Shown here piece after piece: positions 26,206 to 35,666 of a stretch of 64,000 bases of DNA; position 1 is the first letter of the stretch, and each line of letters opens with the position of its first letter. The notes under the pieces were generated by a model, which searched no databases, was not told where the DNA came from, and saw only the letters and a program-made list of their open reading frames with translations. Where the stretch lies: contig NZ_JAJONF010000043.1 of NCBI RefSeq assembly GCF_021462265.1, forward strand, positions 1 through 64,000, written 5' to 3'. The stretch comes from Streptomyces shenzhenensis. GTDB taxonomy: Bacteria; Actinomycetota; Actinomycetes; Streptomycetales; Streptomycetaceae. The position numbers and the translations under genes are program-made.

Positions 26206-27060
26206 TCAGCCCAGCGTCAGGGTGTCGAGCAGTTGGGCGGCCGCCCGTACGGCCGGGCGTTCCCAGCGGCGGGCCAGGCCGCGGAAGACGGTCTCCGCGT
26301 CGGCGGCGGGCCAGTCCCCCGGAAGGTGTTCGGCCGGCAGATGCGGGTCACGCCGCACCAGGTCCAGCCAGTCGGTGTGCAGAAGGAGCTGGCCTGCGAG
26401 TTCGTCGCCGCGGAAGGCCGCGGGAAGCGGGTCGGTGCGATCCCAGCGCTCCAGGAAGGCCCGGTACCGCGCGCCGATCGCCGGCACGTCGAAGGCCTGT
26501 TCCAGCACCTCGCGGACGTCGGTCGGCGACTCCACTTCCGCCCGGAACACCCGCAGGTACGGTTCCAGGCCGAGACCCGCGACCATCTCCCGGACATCGA
26601 CACGCGCCGGGGCCACCCACAGGCCGTTCTGCAGGGGCCCGAAGCCCGCCCAGATCAGCCGGGAGCGCAGGTCGTGCCGTTCGCGACTCCACGCCTCAGG
26701 GAGCGAGAAGCCCACCATGGTCCACCGGCCGTCCCAGTCCCGGTTCACGGCGCCGGTGCGCCAGATGCGGTCCCTGCCGTCGGTCAGCACCTCAACGGCG
26801 TGCGAGGTGAGCCCGAAGTAGGTCTTGCGGCCCTGGCGATGGCGCTCCAGCAAGCCGCGTCTGACCATCCGGTTCAAGGTGGTGCGCACCGCCTCCTCCG
26901 TGCTGCCCAGCCGCCCGAGAGCGGCGATCACACTGCCCGACGACACAGCGATCGGCCGCCCCAGCACATGAATGCCGAAGAAGGTCAGCATCAGGGACTG
27001 GGTACGCGGCTCGGGGCCGCCCTCGGTGGCGGGCCCGGCGTCGACATCGGCACTGGTCAC
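26206..27060 (-). CDS. PaaX-family transcriptional regulator
   Basis: A 284-residue regulator. The N-terminal winged-helix segment (SLMLTFFGIHVLGRP ... AVRTTLNRMVRRGLL) and the middle WRTGAV/DGRWTMVGFSLPE segment are those of PaaX, a repressor of phenylacetate degradation genes that senses phenylacetyl-CoA. The C-terminal domain is complete. No paa genes are visible nearby, so its target may be the hydrolase/MFS pair or a distant locus. Confidence 0.88.
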   Translation of the reverse strand: MTSADVDAGPATEGGPEPRTQSLMLTFFGIHVLGRPIAVSSGSVIAALGRLGSTEEAVRTTLNRMVRRGLLERHRQGRKTYFGLTSHAVEVLTDGRDRIWRTGAVNRDWDGRWTMVGFSLPEAWSRERHDLRSRLIWAGFGPLQNGLWVAPARVDVREMVAGLGLEPYLRVFRAEVESPTDVREVLEQAFDVPAIGARYRAFLERWDRTDPLPAAFRGDELAGQLLLHTDWLDLVRRDPHLPAEHLPGDWPAADAETVFRGLARRWERPAVRAAAQLLDTLTLG

Positions 27061-27652
27061 CGGGACAGCGTAGGCCCCGGGCCGAGAACGTATCGCTCCC
27101 GCAGGGCAGAAACATGCGTCACTTTAGTGACGTCCACAACAAAAATGCCCGACGTGTGTGTTCCCGGACAGCGGGACACCATGCCGCAGGCGGGGCTGGG
27201 GCGGCCTCCGGATGACGTCGATCGCTCGGGGCAGGTGCGGCTCGACGCGGTCGACCGGTGGGCGACGGCTGGGGCAACGGCGGCTTCCGCACGAACCAGT
27301 GGCCGGTAGCGACGCTCGCGAGGTCCGTCGCGGTCACCGGCTCGGGGACGACCGCAGCGCCGAGCCTGTCGGCGACGAGGGCGATGTGGTCGTGCCGGAT
27401 GCGCGGGTCGACGCCTGCGTCCCGGAGCGGTCCGGGCACCGCGTACCAAGCGGGTGGACGCCCCGGCGGACGTGGGCGACCGAACGCCGCGGCCGGTACC
27501 AGCGCTCCCAGGTCGCCGTCGACCCGGGGCTACATCCCACTGGGAGTCCGGCCTGTCCCGATCGCGACCCGCGCAGGAGAACTGCACGCCGGTGATCTCC
27601 GGCCTGCGCCTGGCCGCCCGCCCGCGACGACGGAGCATGAGGCCCCTGGCTC
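27061..27652. other. Intergenic stretch without a recognised gene
   Basis: No intact gene is seen between the PaaX-like and oxidoreductase genes. On the minus strand an open frame of about 140 codons (about 27119-27530) contains a plausible protein-like segment (PGPLRDAGVDPRIRHDHIAL) but starts after a stop and ends in low-complexity sequence. It may be a worn gene fragment and its family is not recognised. Confidence 0.4.
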
Positions 27653-28582
27653 TCACACGGTGCTGCCGGCCTCTGGGGTGAGGACGATCTTCTTGCCGCC
27701 GGCCCGTCCGGAGACCACCCGGGTGAACGCGGCAGGTCCCTGGCTCAACGGCAGGGGTTCCGGTGCCAGTTCCAGAGTTCCCGCGGCGGCCTGCTCCGCC
27801 AGCCGGGCAAGCTGCGTGGCGTTGGGCTCGAGGTAGAGGTCCCAACTCGTGATGCCTCGTTCCTCCGCAGGCGCGTCCGAGGTCAGGGAGCACAGTCGGC
27901 CGCCGTCCCGCACCAAGGGCAGGGCGGCGTTCGCCGTGCCGGCGGCGACGATGAGGGCGGCGTCGAACCCGCCGCGTACCTTGGCCGGCCAGTTCGGGTC
28001 GTGGTAGTCGACGACTTCCCTCGCTCCCAGACCGAGCAGGCGCTCTGCGGCGGCAGGAGACGCGGTCGCGGTCACCTCGATTCCCTCGGCCGCGGCGAGT
28101 TGGACGGCCAGGGCTCCGGTGGCCCCGCCGCCGTTGGTGATCAGGAGCCGCTGTCCGCGGCTGAGGTCCAGTTTCTCCAGGGACTGCAAGGCGGTGAGCC
28201 CGTTGACCGGCAGCGCCGCCGCGTGCACGGCGTCCAGTCCGGGTGGGCAGGCTGCCGTGTGATCCGCGTTGATCAGAACACGTTCCGCCCAGAAGCCGCT
28301 TCCCCCGGGCAGCGGGGCCTCGTGTGCGAGCACCCGGTCGCCCACGGCGAACCCGGCGACACCCGCGCCGACGGCCAGTACCTTGCCCGCGCCCTCCACT
28401 CCCAGCGCCGCCGGGGCGCGCAGCCCCACGTCCCAGCCGGAGCCGTTCAGCAGTTCGTCCCACGGGCCGACCCCGGCCGCCTCAACCGCCACCAGGAGCT
28501 GACCGGCCCCGGGCGGTGACGGTTCGGGCAACTCCAGCAGGACGGCTTCCTTCCCGGCCCCGGATACTCCGCACGCCTTCAC
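27653..28582 (-). CDS. Zinc-free quinone oxidoreductase-type MDR enzyme
   Basis: A 309-residue medium-chain dehydrogenase/reductase. It has a GroES-like N-terminal half (GVEGAGKVLAVGAGV, VGDRVLAHEA) and an NADPH-binding motif LLITNGGGATGALAVQLA. The catalytic zinc ligands of alcohol dehydrogenases are absent, as in quinone oxidoreductases. GTG 28582 is preceded by AAGGAG at 6 nt, so the longer upstream reading is rejected. It would reduce quinones or enones with NADPH; the physiological substrate is unknown. Confidence 0.9.
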   Translation of the reverse strand: MKACGVSGAGKEAVLLELPEPSPPGAGQLLVAVEAAGVGPWDELLNGSGWDVGLRAPAALGVEGAGKVLAVGAGVAGFAVGDRVLAHEAPLPGGSGFWAERVLINADHTAACPPGLDAVHAAALPVNGLTALQSLEKLDLSRGQRLLITNGGGATGALAVQLAAAEGIEVTATASPAAAERLLGLGAREVVDYHDPNWPAKVRGGFDAALIVAAGTANAALPLVRDGGRLCSLTSDAPAEERGITSWDLYLEPNATQLARLAEQAAAGTLELAPEPLPLSQGPAAFTRVVSGRAGGKKIVLTPEAGSTV

Positions 28583-29013
28583 AGCAGACTCCTTCCTCTC
28601 ACTCGGTCCGGCCGCCCCGGGAGGTACGGTCCGGAACCCCGAAACGGGCACCAGTCTCGACCTCGGGATCCCCTGCAGAGGTCACTCGGGGTCTCGGGCG
28701 CGCCGGTGTCGAGCCTATGCAGCTGGTGGCCCTACCCGTTTGGTCCATTTGAAGAGTGACTGTGTGGGCCAATCGTGGAACGGAGTGCGGCGGCTGCCGC
28801 GGCCACCAGGACGAGCTGCGCACGCACGCTGGTACGGCGGAGCGTTGTCTCCCCAACGGCAGGGGGCAGTTCACCGGTGAAACGAATCCTCCGTATCACC
28901 GCTACCCGGCTGCACCGTTCCACACCCGGCTCGCGAGACGCGGTGCTCGCTCAGGTGTGTCGTGCCGTCGCGTGGTTGAGGCGTCTCAGCACGGCGGCGG
29001 TGGTCTGCGTGAG
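28583..29013. other. Intergenic region, no gene recognised
   Basis: About 430 bp between two minus-strand genes. Short open frames exist on both strands, but none has codon use, a ribosome binding site or similarity that supports a gene. The first 100 bp probably hold the promoter of the quinone oxidoreductase gene. Confidence 0.4.
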
Positions 29014-29970
29014 TCAGTGACTCCAGTAGTCGCGGCGAGGCAGTTCAACCCACATGTCGGGAGGCCCGACCACGGCGCGCCGGTCGGCCAGGCGCAGTCC
29101 TGCAACGGCGCAGCAGTAGGCCACGGCGTTGTAGTGGTAGAGATACGAAGTCAGTGCTTCCTCAGGGGTGTCGTTCTCGTACGGTCCTCCGCCCGGGTGC
29201 AGGTCCCGGCCCTCGATGCTTCCATGACGGGCGATACTGCCTTGGTCGCCGCTCTTGGGATTGGCGTACAGGCCGTAGCAGGCTGTGCCGGCGGACAGCC
29301 GGGTCAGCACGCCGGGCATCTGCGGCGCGTACCCCCAGGGCTGTGTCACGACACAGCCGCCCGGCACGGACGTCACGCCGATGATCTGCAAGCTCTCGTC
29401 CATGTCGTACGCGTACGGGTCCTCCGGCAGTTCACCGATGACGTCGTCCGCCACCGGCCCCGCCTCCAGCCGGCGCACCGCCTCGGCCGCGTCGATGCCC
29501 GTCACGCAGGCCGGCCCCGTACCGTCGTAGTGGAATGTGCCCAGTGCTGTGGTGAGCCGTCTGGCCTCTTCCGCTGCCGCACGCTCCGCGCCGGTCAGGC
29601 GTACCCCCTCCGGTACCGGGAACAGATCCGGCGTCGGTCCGGCCAGGCTCAGCCGCCCCGGTGACCAGCCGCCGACCGACAGCCGCCAGGGATCGGCCCC
29701 GGCGGCGACGAGTGCCCGTGCGTTGTCCGGCTTCCTGGACACGACGGCCTCCCAGAGCGCCGTCACCCCGTTCTCCAGCGCGTCCACATCCGCAACTCGG
29801 GCGGCCAGCTCGGCGACGACCTCCGGGGACCCGAACACGGCTGCGCGATGCAGCGGCCGACCGCCGCTCCATTTCTCTGGATCGGCGCCTTCGTCGAGAC
29901 GCCGGCGAATGTCGTCGACATCCGTCCAGTCCCAGCCCATCCCGGACCAGCCGTCACCCACTGCTGCCAC
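29014..29970 (-). CDS. Ankyrin-repeat protein
   Basis: A 318-residue protein. The N-terminal third has two ankyrin-like repeats (GGRPLHRAAVFGSPEVVAEL and NGVTALWEAVVSRKPDNARAL). The rest is a Streptomyces-type domain of unknown function, with a FHYDGTGPACVTGIDA segment and a Trp/Tyr-rich C-terminus. GTG 29970 has AAGGGGG just upstream. No signal peptide is seen, so it is probably cytosolic. Function unknown. Confidence 0.75.
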   Translation of the reverse strand: MAAVGDGWSGMGWDWTDVDDIRRRLDEGADPEKWSGGRPLHRAAVFGSPEVVAELAARVADVDALENGVTALWEAVVSRKPDNARALVAAGADPWRLSVGGWSPGRLSLAGPTPDLFPVPEGVRLTGAERAAAEEARRLTTALGTFHYDGTGPACVTGIDAAEAVRRLEAGPVADDVIGELPEDPYAYDMDESLQIIGVTSVPGGCVVTQPWGYAPQMPGVLTRLSAGTACYGLYANPKSGDQGSIARHGSIEGRDLHPGGGPYENDTPEEALTSYLYHYNAVAYCCAVAGLRLADRRAVVGPPDMWVELPRRDYWSH

Positions 29971-30359
29971 CGTTCCCCCTTCACCATGCCGCAGGCTCTC
30001 GCGCTACACGCTCGCACACGGGTCCGACACCGGAGGCCGGCCGGCGCGCATCCGCCAAAAGAACCAAGTCGGGCAACTCCGAGGCCCCACGGTGAGCCGA
30101 GTTCCGCATCAGCTGGCCGGCCGGGAGCGGATCACGAGGACGCATGGTGGATCTCATCGTCCGGCAGGGGCGGACCGACCCAAGTGGCGACAGCCGCAAG
30201 CAGAGCGCCGTAGACCCAAGTCCCCTCCGGCCCGCCTGTTCCGGGGGCGCGACGACGGCGGTGTGCGGCAGAATGACGTCCGCTGATGTGCCATGGCCCA
30301 GCTGTGATCGCAAGTGCCCTGTTTCATGCGGTCCTTGGGCGTGCGAAGGAGAGGAAGAC
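29971..30359. other. Divergent intergenic region, no gene recognised
   Basis: About 390 bp between the minus-strand ankyrin gene and the plus-strand methyltransferase. It should hold both promoters. No clear promoter boxes or repeats stand out, and the short frames present are not convincing. Confidence 0.4.
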
Positions 30360-31175
30360 GTGAGCGAGAACCGGAGCGCCGACGCCGCAGTGCAGCGCCT
30401 CGACACTGGGACGGCGCACAACGCTCGCGTGTGGAACTACTGGCAGGGCGGCAAGGACAACTACGAGGTCGACCAGCAGGTGGGCGATCACGTTGCCGGA
30501 ATGATCCCGGTCATCCGCGACATCGCGCGCGCCGACCGGGCGTTCCTTGGCCGCGCCGTGCGCTGTCTGGCACAGGAGCACGGCATCCGTCAGTTCCTCG
30601 ACATCGGCACAGGCCTGCCGGCCCTGGAGAACACCCACGAGATCGCCCAGCGGATCGCCCCCGAGTCGCGGATCGTGTACGTCGACAATGACCCCATGGT
30701 GCTCGCGCACGCCCGCGCCCTGCTGACCAGTGCCCCGGAAGGCGCAACCGACTACATCGACGCCGATGCGCACGACCCGGACACCATTCTGCGCATCTCC
30801 GGACGGACACTGGACCTCACCAAGCCCACCGCACTCATGCTGCTCGGCATCCTCAACTTCGTCCTCGACGGTGACAAAGCACGGGCCATCGCACGTCGGC
30901 TCGTGGAGGCGCTTTCCCCCGGCAGCTTCCTCGTACTGACCCATCCCACCACGGAGCCCGAACTCGGCGGAGACCTCCAGCTCGAGGCGATGGAGTTCTG
31001 GAACGCCAACGCCAAACCGCCGGTCACCGCCCGCGGCAGCGAGGAGGTCGCCCAGTACTTCGACGGGCTCACGTTCCTGGAGCCCGGACTCGTGTCCTGC
31101 TCGCTGTGGCGGCCGGAGCCCGGCGAAGAGCCCACGGTCGTACCCCAGCTGGGAGCCGTGGCGCTGAAGCCGTGA
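30360..31175 (+). CDS. DUF574-type SAM-dependent methyltransferase
   Basis: A 271-residue protein of the actinobacterial DUF574 (Methyltransf_19) family. It opens with AHNARVWNYWQGGKDNYEVD, typical of the family, and has the SAM-binding motif FLDIGTGLPA followed by VYVDNDPMVLAHAR. Start GTG 30360 is supported by AAGGAGAGG ending about 5 nt upstream; the longer frame from 30144 is not supported. Family members are numerous in Streptomyces, often next to regulators, and their substrates are mostly unknown. Confidence 0.88.
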   Translation: MSENRSADAAVQRLDTGTAHNARVWNYWQGGKDNYEVDQQVGDHVAGMIPVIRDIARADRAFLGRAVRCLAQEHGIRQFLDIGTGLPALENTHEIAQRIAPESRIVYVDNDPMVLAHARALLTSAPEGATDYIDADAHDPDTILRISGRTLDLTKPTALMLLGILNFVLDGDKARAIARRLVEALSPGSFLVLTHPTTEPELGGDLQLEAMEFWNANAKPPVTARGSEEVAQYFDGLTFLEPGLVSCSLWRPEPGEEPTVVPQLGAVALKP

Positions 31176-31188
31176 TCCCTCGCTTCAC

Positions 31189-31206
31189 GGGGGAAGAGAC
31201 TCCCCC
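31189..31206 (+). terminator. Short G/C hairpin after the methyltransferase
   Basis: GGGGGA and TCCCCC arms flank a 6-nt loop 13 bp after the stop codon. It is short but well placed. The remaining bases to 31499 show no gene. Confidence 0.4.
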
Positions 31207-31499
31207 TGCTACTCGGCGAGCACGGTGACCAGGATCCGGGCGGCTGGAGTGAGTTTGGCTTTGGAGCCTGTACCGGGGGCCACCAGGCGTTCGTGACCGT
31301 GACCGTGACGGGGGCGGAGCACTCGCTCGCGTTGAACCTCCAGTGCGGGAGTCAATGCGCCGATGAGCTCTCGCTGAGCTGTTGGCGGGTCATCCCGGTC
31401 AGCTCCGGGTCCTGCAGTGAATGCGTCTTGGGGCGATGCCGACCCGTCCGCCGGGCCCTGGTCTGACGTGCTGGTGGTCGCCGTCGCGTCCAGCGGATG

Positions 31500-31735
31500 T
31501 CAGGGGCGGAGGGTGTAGTTCCAGTCGCCGTGGAAGCGGCGCCGGGTGATCGGCAGGGCGGCGATCTCGTCGTCGCTCACCTGGATGCCGGTGGGGTATG
31601 GATTGGTGTCGAGTCCGACGTGCACCGTCAGGCCTGTTGTGGTGGTGATCCCGGTGATGCTCTCGACGATGACTTCGTGACTGCCAAGGGCCTTCCGCGC
31701 CAGTTCATGGTGATGTGGAAGAATAGCCGGTGCTC
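31500..31735 (-). pseudogene. ISAzo13-family transposase C-terminal remnant, frameshifted
   Basis: Read on the minus strand, one frame gives HRLFFHITMNWRGRPL. After a one-base shift near 31690 it continues SHEVIVESITGITTTTGL and NPYPTGIQVSDDEIAALP, then FHGDWNYTLRP and a stop at 31500. This is the recognisable end of ISAzo13-type transposases. The rest of the gene is missing. Confidence 0.75.
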
Positions 31736-31759
31736 AACGCTGTGTCATTTCGAAGCACC

Positions 31760-32172
31760 CGGACGATGCCGTCGTCTGACTGGTGAACTGTCGTGGTGTG
31801 CAGGGTGATGTTCTTGACCGGCACGCGGCGGCCCGGGGCTCGTGGCTGGTCCTTCGGCCGGTAGCGCTACAGCGAGTTGAGGCGTTTGAGGAACCGGTCC
31901 GCTTCTCGCGGCCGACGGACGCCGTTGTCGAGTTTCCGGCGGACCTTCGCGGCGGGCGAGGCCAGGAACTTCCGGATCTTCGTAGGGGTGTCGGTACGTT
32001 GGCGGACCACGCTGCGGCGGGCGGGCTTGAGGGACTTTGACGAACGAGATGCGGTCCGGGCCGATGCCCATTGGCCGGCCTGGGCGATATACACCGAGGC
32101 TGTCCGCCTTGGCGGCGAGCCAGGCCTCGGCGAAGCGCGGGAAGGCGGGCCAGGCCGACCGCCCCTGAAGCA
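31760..32172 (-). pseudogene. Probable IS4-type transposase remnant
   Basis: Minus-strand pieces in different frames read MGIGPDRISFVK, then after a shift near 32040 SLKPARRSVVRQ and further basic sequence. A stop at about 31868 is followed by RYRPKDQPRAPGRRVPVKNI. The DRISFVK plus basic C-terminal tail pattern resembles the end of IS4-group transposases. Assignment is tentative. The piece lies between the ISAzo13 remnant and the hemoglobin gene. Confidence 0.5.
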
Positions 32173-32568
32173 TCAGGCGGTGACGATGTCTTCTTTGAGT
32201 GGCAGCAGGGTCTGCGCGATCGTGCCGATGGTCTCCTCGTCCACACCCGCCTCGGTGAGCGCCCCGGCAAGATGGGTCACCACGCGGCCGAAGGCCTCCT
32301 CCGTGACGGCCAAGTGCTCGTGGGCCTTGCGCATCGAACGCCCGGAGTAGGGGCGGGTGGCCCCGAGGGCCTGCCCGATGAAACGACGCTGGTGCTGCTT
32401 GAGCCGGTCCAGATCCACCCCCGTGAAGTACGGCTGCAGGTCCGGATCGCTCAGTACCTTGTCGTAGAAGATGTCGACGACGGCCCCGACGGCCTCCTCT
32501 CCTCCGAGTTGTTCGAAGAGGGTCGGGGTGGCTGCCGGGGCCGGCGTGCCGGCGGTGATGTCGGTCAT
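32173..32568 (-). CDS. glbN: Truncated hemoglobin, group I (trHbN)
   Basis: A 131-residue globin of the 2-on-2 type. It starts LFEQLGGEEAV, has Tyr at B10 (Tyr35 in DIFYDKVL), a PYF segment, and the proximal heme ligand His83 in MRKAHEHL. Group I features include the HQRRFIGQALG E-helix. Such proteins detoxify nitric oxide or bind O2. ATG 32568 is taken as the start because the family's first helix begins about 15 residues later. The gene seems monocistronic. Confidence 0.92.
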   Translation of the reverse strand: MTDITAGTPAPAATPTLFEQLGGEEAVGAVVDIFYDKVLSDPDLQPYFTGVDLDRLKQHQRRFIGQALGATRPYSGRSMRKAHEHLAVTEEAFGRVVTHLAGALTEAGVDEETIGTIAQTLLPLKEDIVTA

Positions 32569-32835
32569 GGCGTCAGGATTGCCGCACCGTCTTGCCACAG
32601 TGTGAGGGAGCGGTTACCAGGCTGTCAGAACGCCCTCAGCAGCGAATCCGGGCGCAGGGAAGTTTTCGCAACGGGCTTCTCACGTGCCGAGTGGACGCCT
32701 GAAACACCGCCTCGGTGCGTCCGGGGATCTTCAAATGATCCAGCTGTAGATCGCGATGTGTGCCATGGTCTTGGACTGTCTGCCGCTGATGGAAACTCAG
32801 GTGGCATCGGCGGGTGGTCCGGGTAGAGTCGCGCC

Positions 32836-33336
32836 GTGCCCGAGCTGAAGCAGTTGGATGCCGGCCATGCCCCGGAGGTCCTGGCCTTCGAGCTGGCGAA
32901 CCGCGCCTACTTCGCTGCCTCGATCTCCGACCGGGGCGACGATTTCTACGACCACTTCGCCGACCGGCACAGCGTCATGTTGGCCGAGCAAGAGGCCGGC
33001 GGTTGCGCCTTCTATGTGCTGGTCGCCGCGGACGGCTCGGTTCTGGGCCGGTTCAACCTGTACGACTTCAAGGACGGCACTGCCAATCTCGGCTACAGGG
33101 TCGCGCAGCATGTCGCAGGCCGCGGCGTTGCGACCGCGACCGTCCGGGAGTTGTGCCAGCTGGCGGCGGCACGGCACGGGCTGCGCACACTGCGCGCAGC
33201 CACTTCCCACGCCAATGTCGCGTCCCAGAGGGTGCTGGCCAAGGCCGGGTTCGTCCCGGTCGGCCCGGCAGACCCGGCCGACCTCGGCGGTAAGCCGGGC
33301 ACTTGGTATCAGCGCGACCTGGCACTCCAGCCGTAG
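32836..33336 (+). CDS. GNAT acetyltransferase (RimJ/RimL-like)
   Basis: A 166-residue GNAT enzyme. Motif A is RVAQHVAGRGVATATV, with the acetyl-CoA pyrophosphate loop GRGVAT. Motif B covers ATSHANVASQRVLAKAGF. GTG 32836 is the start. It should transfer acetyl groups to a protein N-terminus or small amine; the acceptor is unknown. An IS256-type transposase remnant begins directly after it. Confidence 0.9.
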   Translation: MPELKQLDAGHAPEVLAFELANRAYFAASISDRGDDFYDHFADRHSVMLAEQEAGGCAFYVLVAADGSVLGRFNLYDFKDGTANLGYRVAQHVAGRGVATATVRELCQLAAARHGLRTLRAATSHANVASQRVLAKAGFVPVGPADPADLGGKPGTWYQRDLALQP

Positions 33337-33339
33337 TCC

Positions 33340-33656
33340 GCGATCTCGCAAATGTGCTCGACTCCATGCCGAAGACCGCGCAGCCCGACGCGAAGAAGGC
33401 CGTCCAGGACATCTGCAACGCCGAGGACCGCGACCACGCCGAGGCGGCGATCAAGACGTTCGCGGTCCGGCTGCGGACCAAGGTCACCCGCCGCGCCGGC
33501 TCCCGCACCGCCGCCCCGGGGATGGTCTTCAAGCTCTTCGAGTCCGCCCGGCAACAGCGGCGAACCGTGACCGCACCCCACCTCGTCGTCCTCGTCCGCG
33601 CCGGAGCACGCTTCGAAGGGCAGCGGACTGGTCGAGCGGCCCACGGAGCGAGCGGC
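33340..33656 (+). pseudogene. IS256-family transposase C-terminal remnant
   Basis: The frame reads LDSMPKTAQPDAKKAVQDI, AEDRDHAEAAIKTFAV, then jumps to RLRTKVTRRAGSRTAAPGM and HLVVLVRAGARFEG. These are blocks from the end of IS256-type transposases with an internal deletion (the NPIEST region is gone). The catalytic region is absent. It runs in frame into the ATG of the next acetyltransferase gene. Confidence 0.85.
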
Positions 33657-34134
33657 ATGACGGTCATCGACCTGCGGCCGGTGACCTCCGCGGACAGCGA
33701 GTACTGCTTCCAGCTGCACAAAGCCGCCATGGGCGCCTACGTCACGGCCATCTGGGGCTGGGACGAGCAGCTCCGACGTGACTTCCACGCCCGCGTGTTC
33801 ACACCGGACCAATGGCAGATCATCACCGCCGACGGAGCGGACGCCGGCATGCTCCACGTCGAGCACCGGCCGACGGCGATCTACCTGGCGCGGATCGATC
33901 TCCACCCCGACTACCAGGGACGTGGCATCGGCCGCGAGCTCATCCGCAGCCTCCTCGACCAGGCCCGCCTGCAGGGGGCAGGAGCTCACCTTGGACGTCC
34001 TCGTCGTCAATCAGCGGGCCAACGCCCTCTACCGGCGGCTGGGCCTGCACGAAGTCACCCGTCACGGCGAGAACAACATCAAGACCAGGATGTCGGCCAA
34101 GCCGCCTCAGCCGGGCCTGATCCACGGGTCTTGA
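33657..34134 (+). pseudogene. GNAT acetyltransferase with a single-base frameshift
   Basis: From ATG 33657 the frame encodes a GNAT N-terminus and motif A (ARIDLHPDYQGRGIGRELI). At a run of five G (about 33974-33978) the frame is lost. One base less would continue QGQELTLDVLVVNQRANALYR and the normal GNAT C-terminus to the stop at 34134. The rest of the gene is intact, so this is either a recent mutation or a sequencing error. Confidence 0.8.
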
Positions 34135-34773
34135 CACTCACACGGGCTGGGGCGGAGGCCCATCTTCCACCTCAACCTCAATGACCTGGGGTCCGCTGAA
34201 GACACACAGACGCGCACGAGGACACGGTGATGTCACGTCAGCTGACAGCAAGGCTGAGACCCACGGGCAGAAGACGTGATGGGCATTGAAACTCGATTGA
34301 TCTCTCACGAGTGGTGGCTCTGGTCCCACTGCTGTGCACTAGCCACTCTGAGTGACGGTTGAGGGTCTCGGGTCGGTATCCGAAGTCGCCAAAAAAAGGG
34401 GAGGTCAAAGGGGGGGTGGGCTGACGGTCCGGGCGGTGGAAGAGGTTGCGCTCCGGCTGACGGTCCCCAGTCGCACTGTCCGCCTGAGGTCGCGATCGGC
34501 AGTGTCCGCACTCATCGCGACGAAGCCGGGAGAGCACGAACAAAGCCAGCCAGTCCACCCGCCTCGCCTTGATGACATCGGTTCGCCGACAGACGAGAGG
34601 CGCGATCTCCTGACGAGAGGGGCACGAGCTTCGGTGCCTGCGAACGGATGCCGACCCCGGCCGGCCGGACATGTCGCCCGGTTGTGGCTGTGACAGCGGC
34701 CATCACCCCAGGCCCGATCGTCGGCAGGCGGGGGAGACGGTAGGTGCGGTGGACAGGATGAGGGTCGCTGCAG
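34135..34773. other. Gap without a recognised gene
   Basis: About 640 bp between the broken acetyltransferase and the MerR gene. It is less G+C-rich in 34230-34400 and has a run of A and G near 34389-34415. Open frames on both strands lack similarity to anything recognised. It may hold IS debris, but this is not shown. Confidence 0.35.
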
Positions 34774-35619
34774 CTACGGCGTCGATCGGCCGGTACCGGG
34801 ATCGATCAGCCATGCGACGAGTGTGCGCCAGTGGTCGGGCTGGTCGGTGTCGCGCGGCCCGATGAGGTAGATCTCCTCGACGAGGTCCTGAGAGCGCAGA
34901 CCGCGGTGCGCGGCGAAGGAGCCGAGGGCGGCGTAGGTGAGGTCGAGGTCGTCGTGCGGGCCGCAGTGGGTGGCGACAGCGGCGGTGCGCTGGGGCAGCT
35001 GGAGCGGCTTTACCGTGGCCGGTGCTCCCGGCGGCAGCGGTGCCTCAGCCGGGACGTAGACGGTGGCGCGGCCGTGCCCGTCGGTGAACAGGGCGTGCTC
35101 ATAGCGGCCGCCAGGCGGGAGCACCGGGCGTCGGCCGGCCGCCGTGTCCAGGTCGTGCATCGCGGAGTCGTACCAGCTCAGGTCGGATCCGGGAGGGACG
35201 TCGAGGGACACCGCGAGGACGCGTTGCGGCGGAAGGACCTCCAGGCTCACGGTCCGTTCGGCCTGCGGGTCGAGGAGTTCCCGGAGTGCCTGGACCGCTC
35301 GCTGAGTGCGACCGAGCCGGTCTTCGAGACGGCGCAGGTGGGCAGCGACGATCTGTTGCGCCGCATGACGGTCTTCCCCACCCGCGTCGCCGGATTCGGC
35401 CTGGAGGAAGCTCCGGAGGCTCCCCAGCGGGAGGTCGAGTTCGCGCAGCCGCTTGATGGTCAGTGCCGGCCGGATTTGTGTGGGCGTGTAGTAGCGGTAG
35501 CCCGTGGCCGGGTCGACCTGTGCAGGGACGAGGAGGTCCTGCTCGTGGTAGCGGCGGAGTGTGCGGATACTCAGGTGAGTGATCCGGGAGAACTCCCCGA
35601 TCGTCCATTGCTCCGTCAC
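34774..35619 (-). CDS. MerR-family regulator with GyrI-like effector domain
   Basis: A 281-residue protein. Its N-terminal MerR HTH (WTIGEFSRITHLSIRTLRRYH, residues about 4-25) is followed by a dimerisation helix and a C-terminal GyrI-like/AraC effector-binding domain (about 130-275). This is the BmrR/TipA-like layout of regulators that sense bulky drugs. GTG 35619 follows a GAGGAGGA run. It lies just upstream (same strand) of the genes' common region with the SnoaL-like protein at 35667. Confidence 0.9.
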   Translation of the reverse strand: MTEQWTIGEFSRITHLSIRTLRRYHEQDLLVPAQVDPATGYRYYTPTQIRPALTIKRLRELDLPLGSLRSFLQAESGDAGGEDRHAAQQIVAAHLRRLEDRLGRTQRAVQALRELLDPQAERTVSLEVLPPQRVLAVSLDVPPGSDLSWYDSAMHDLDTAAGRRPVLPPGGRYEHALFTDGHGRATVYVPAEAPLPPGAPATVKPLQLPQRTAAVATHCGPHDDLDLTYAALGSFAAHRGLRSQDLVEEIYLIGPRDTDQPDHWRTLVAWLIDPGTGRSTP

Positions 35620-35666
35620 GCTGTCCTCCTCGTCGTATCCATCCTGGCCGACTCGCGCCTCGGATT

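Noticed and set aside
27119..27530. Possible C-terminal fragment of a metal-dependent alcohol dehydrogenase or maleylacetate reductase
   Set aside because: The similarity is only an impression of a short segment. No catalytic motif is visible, so no function was assigned.
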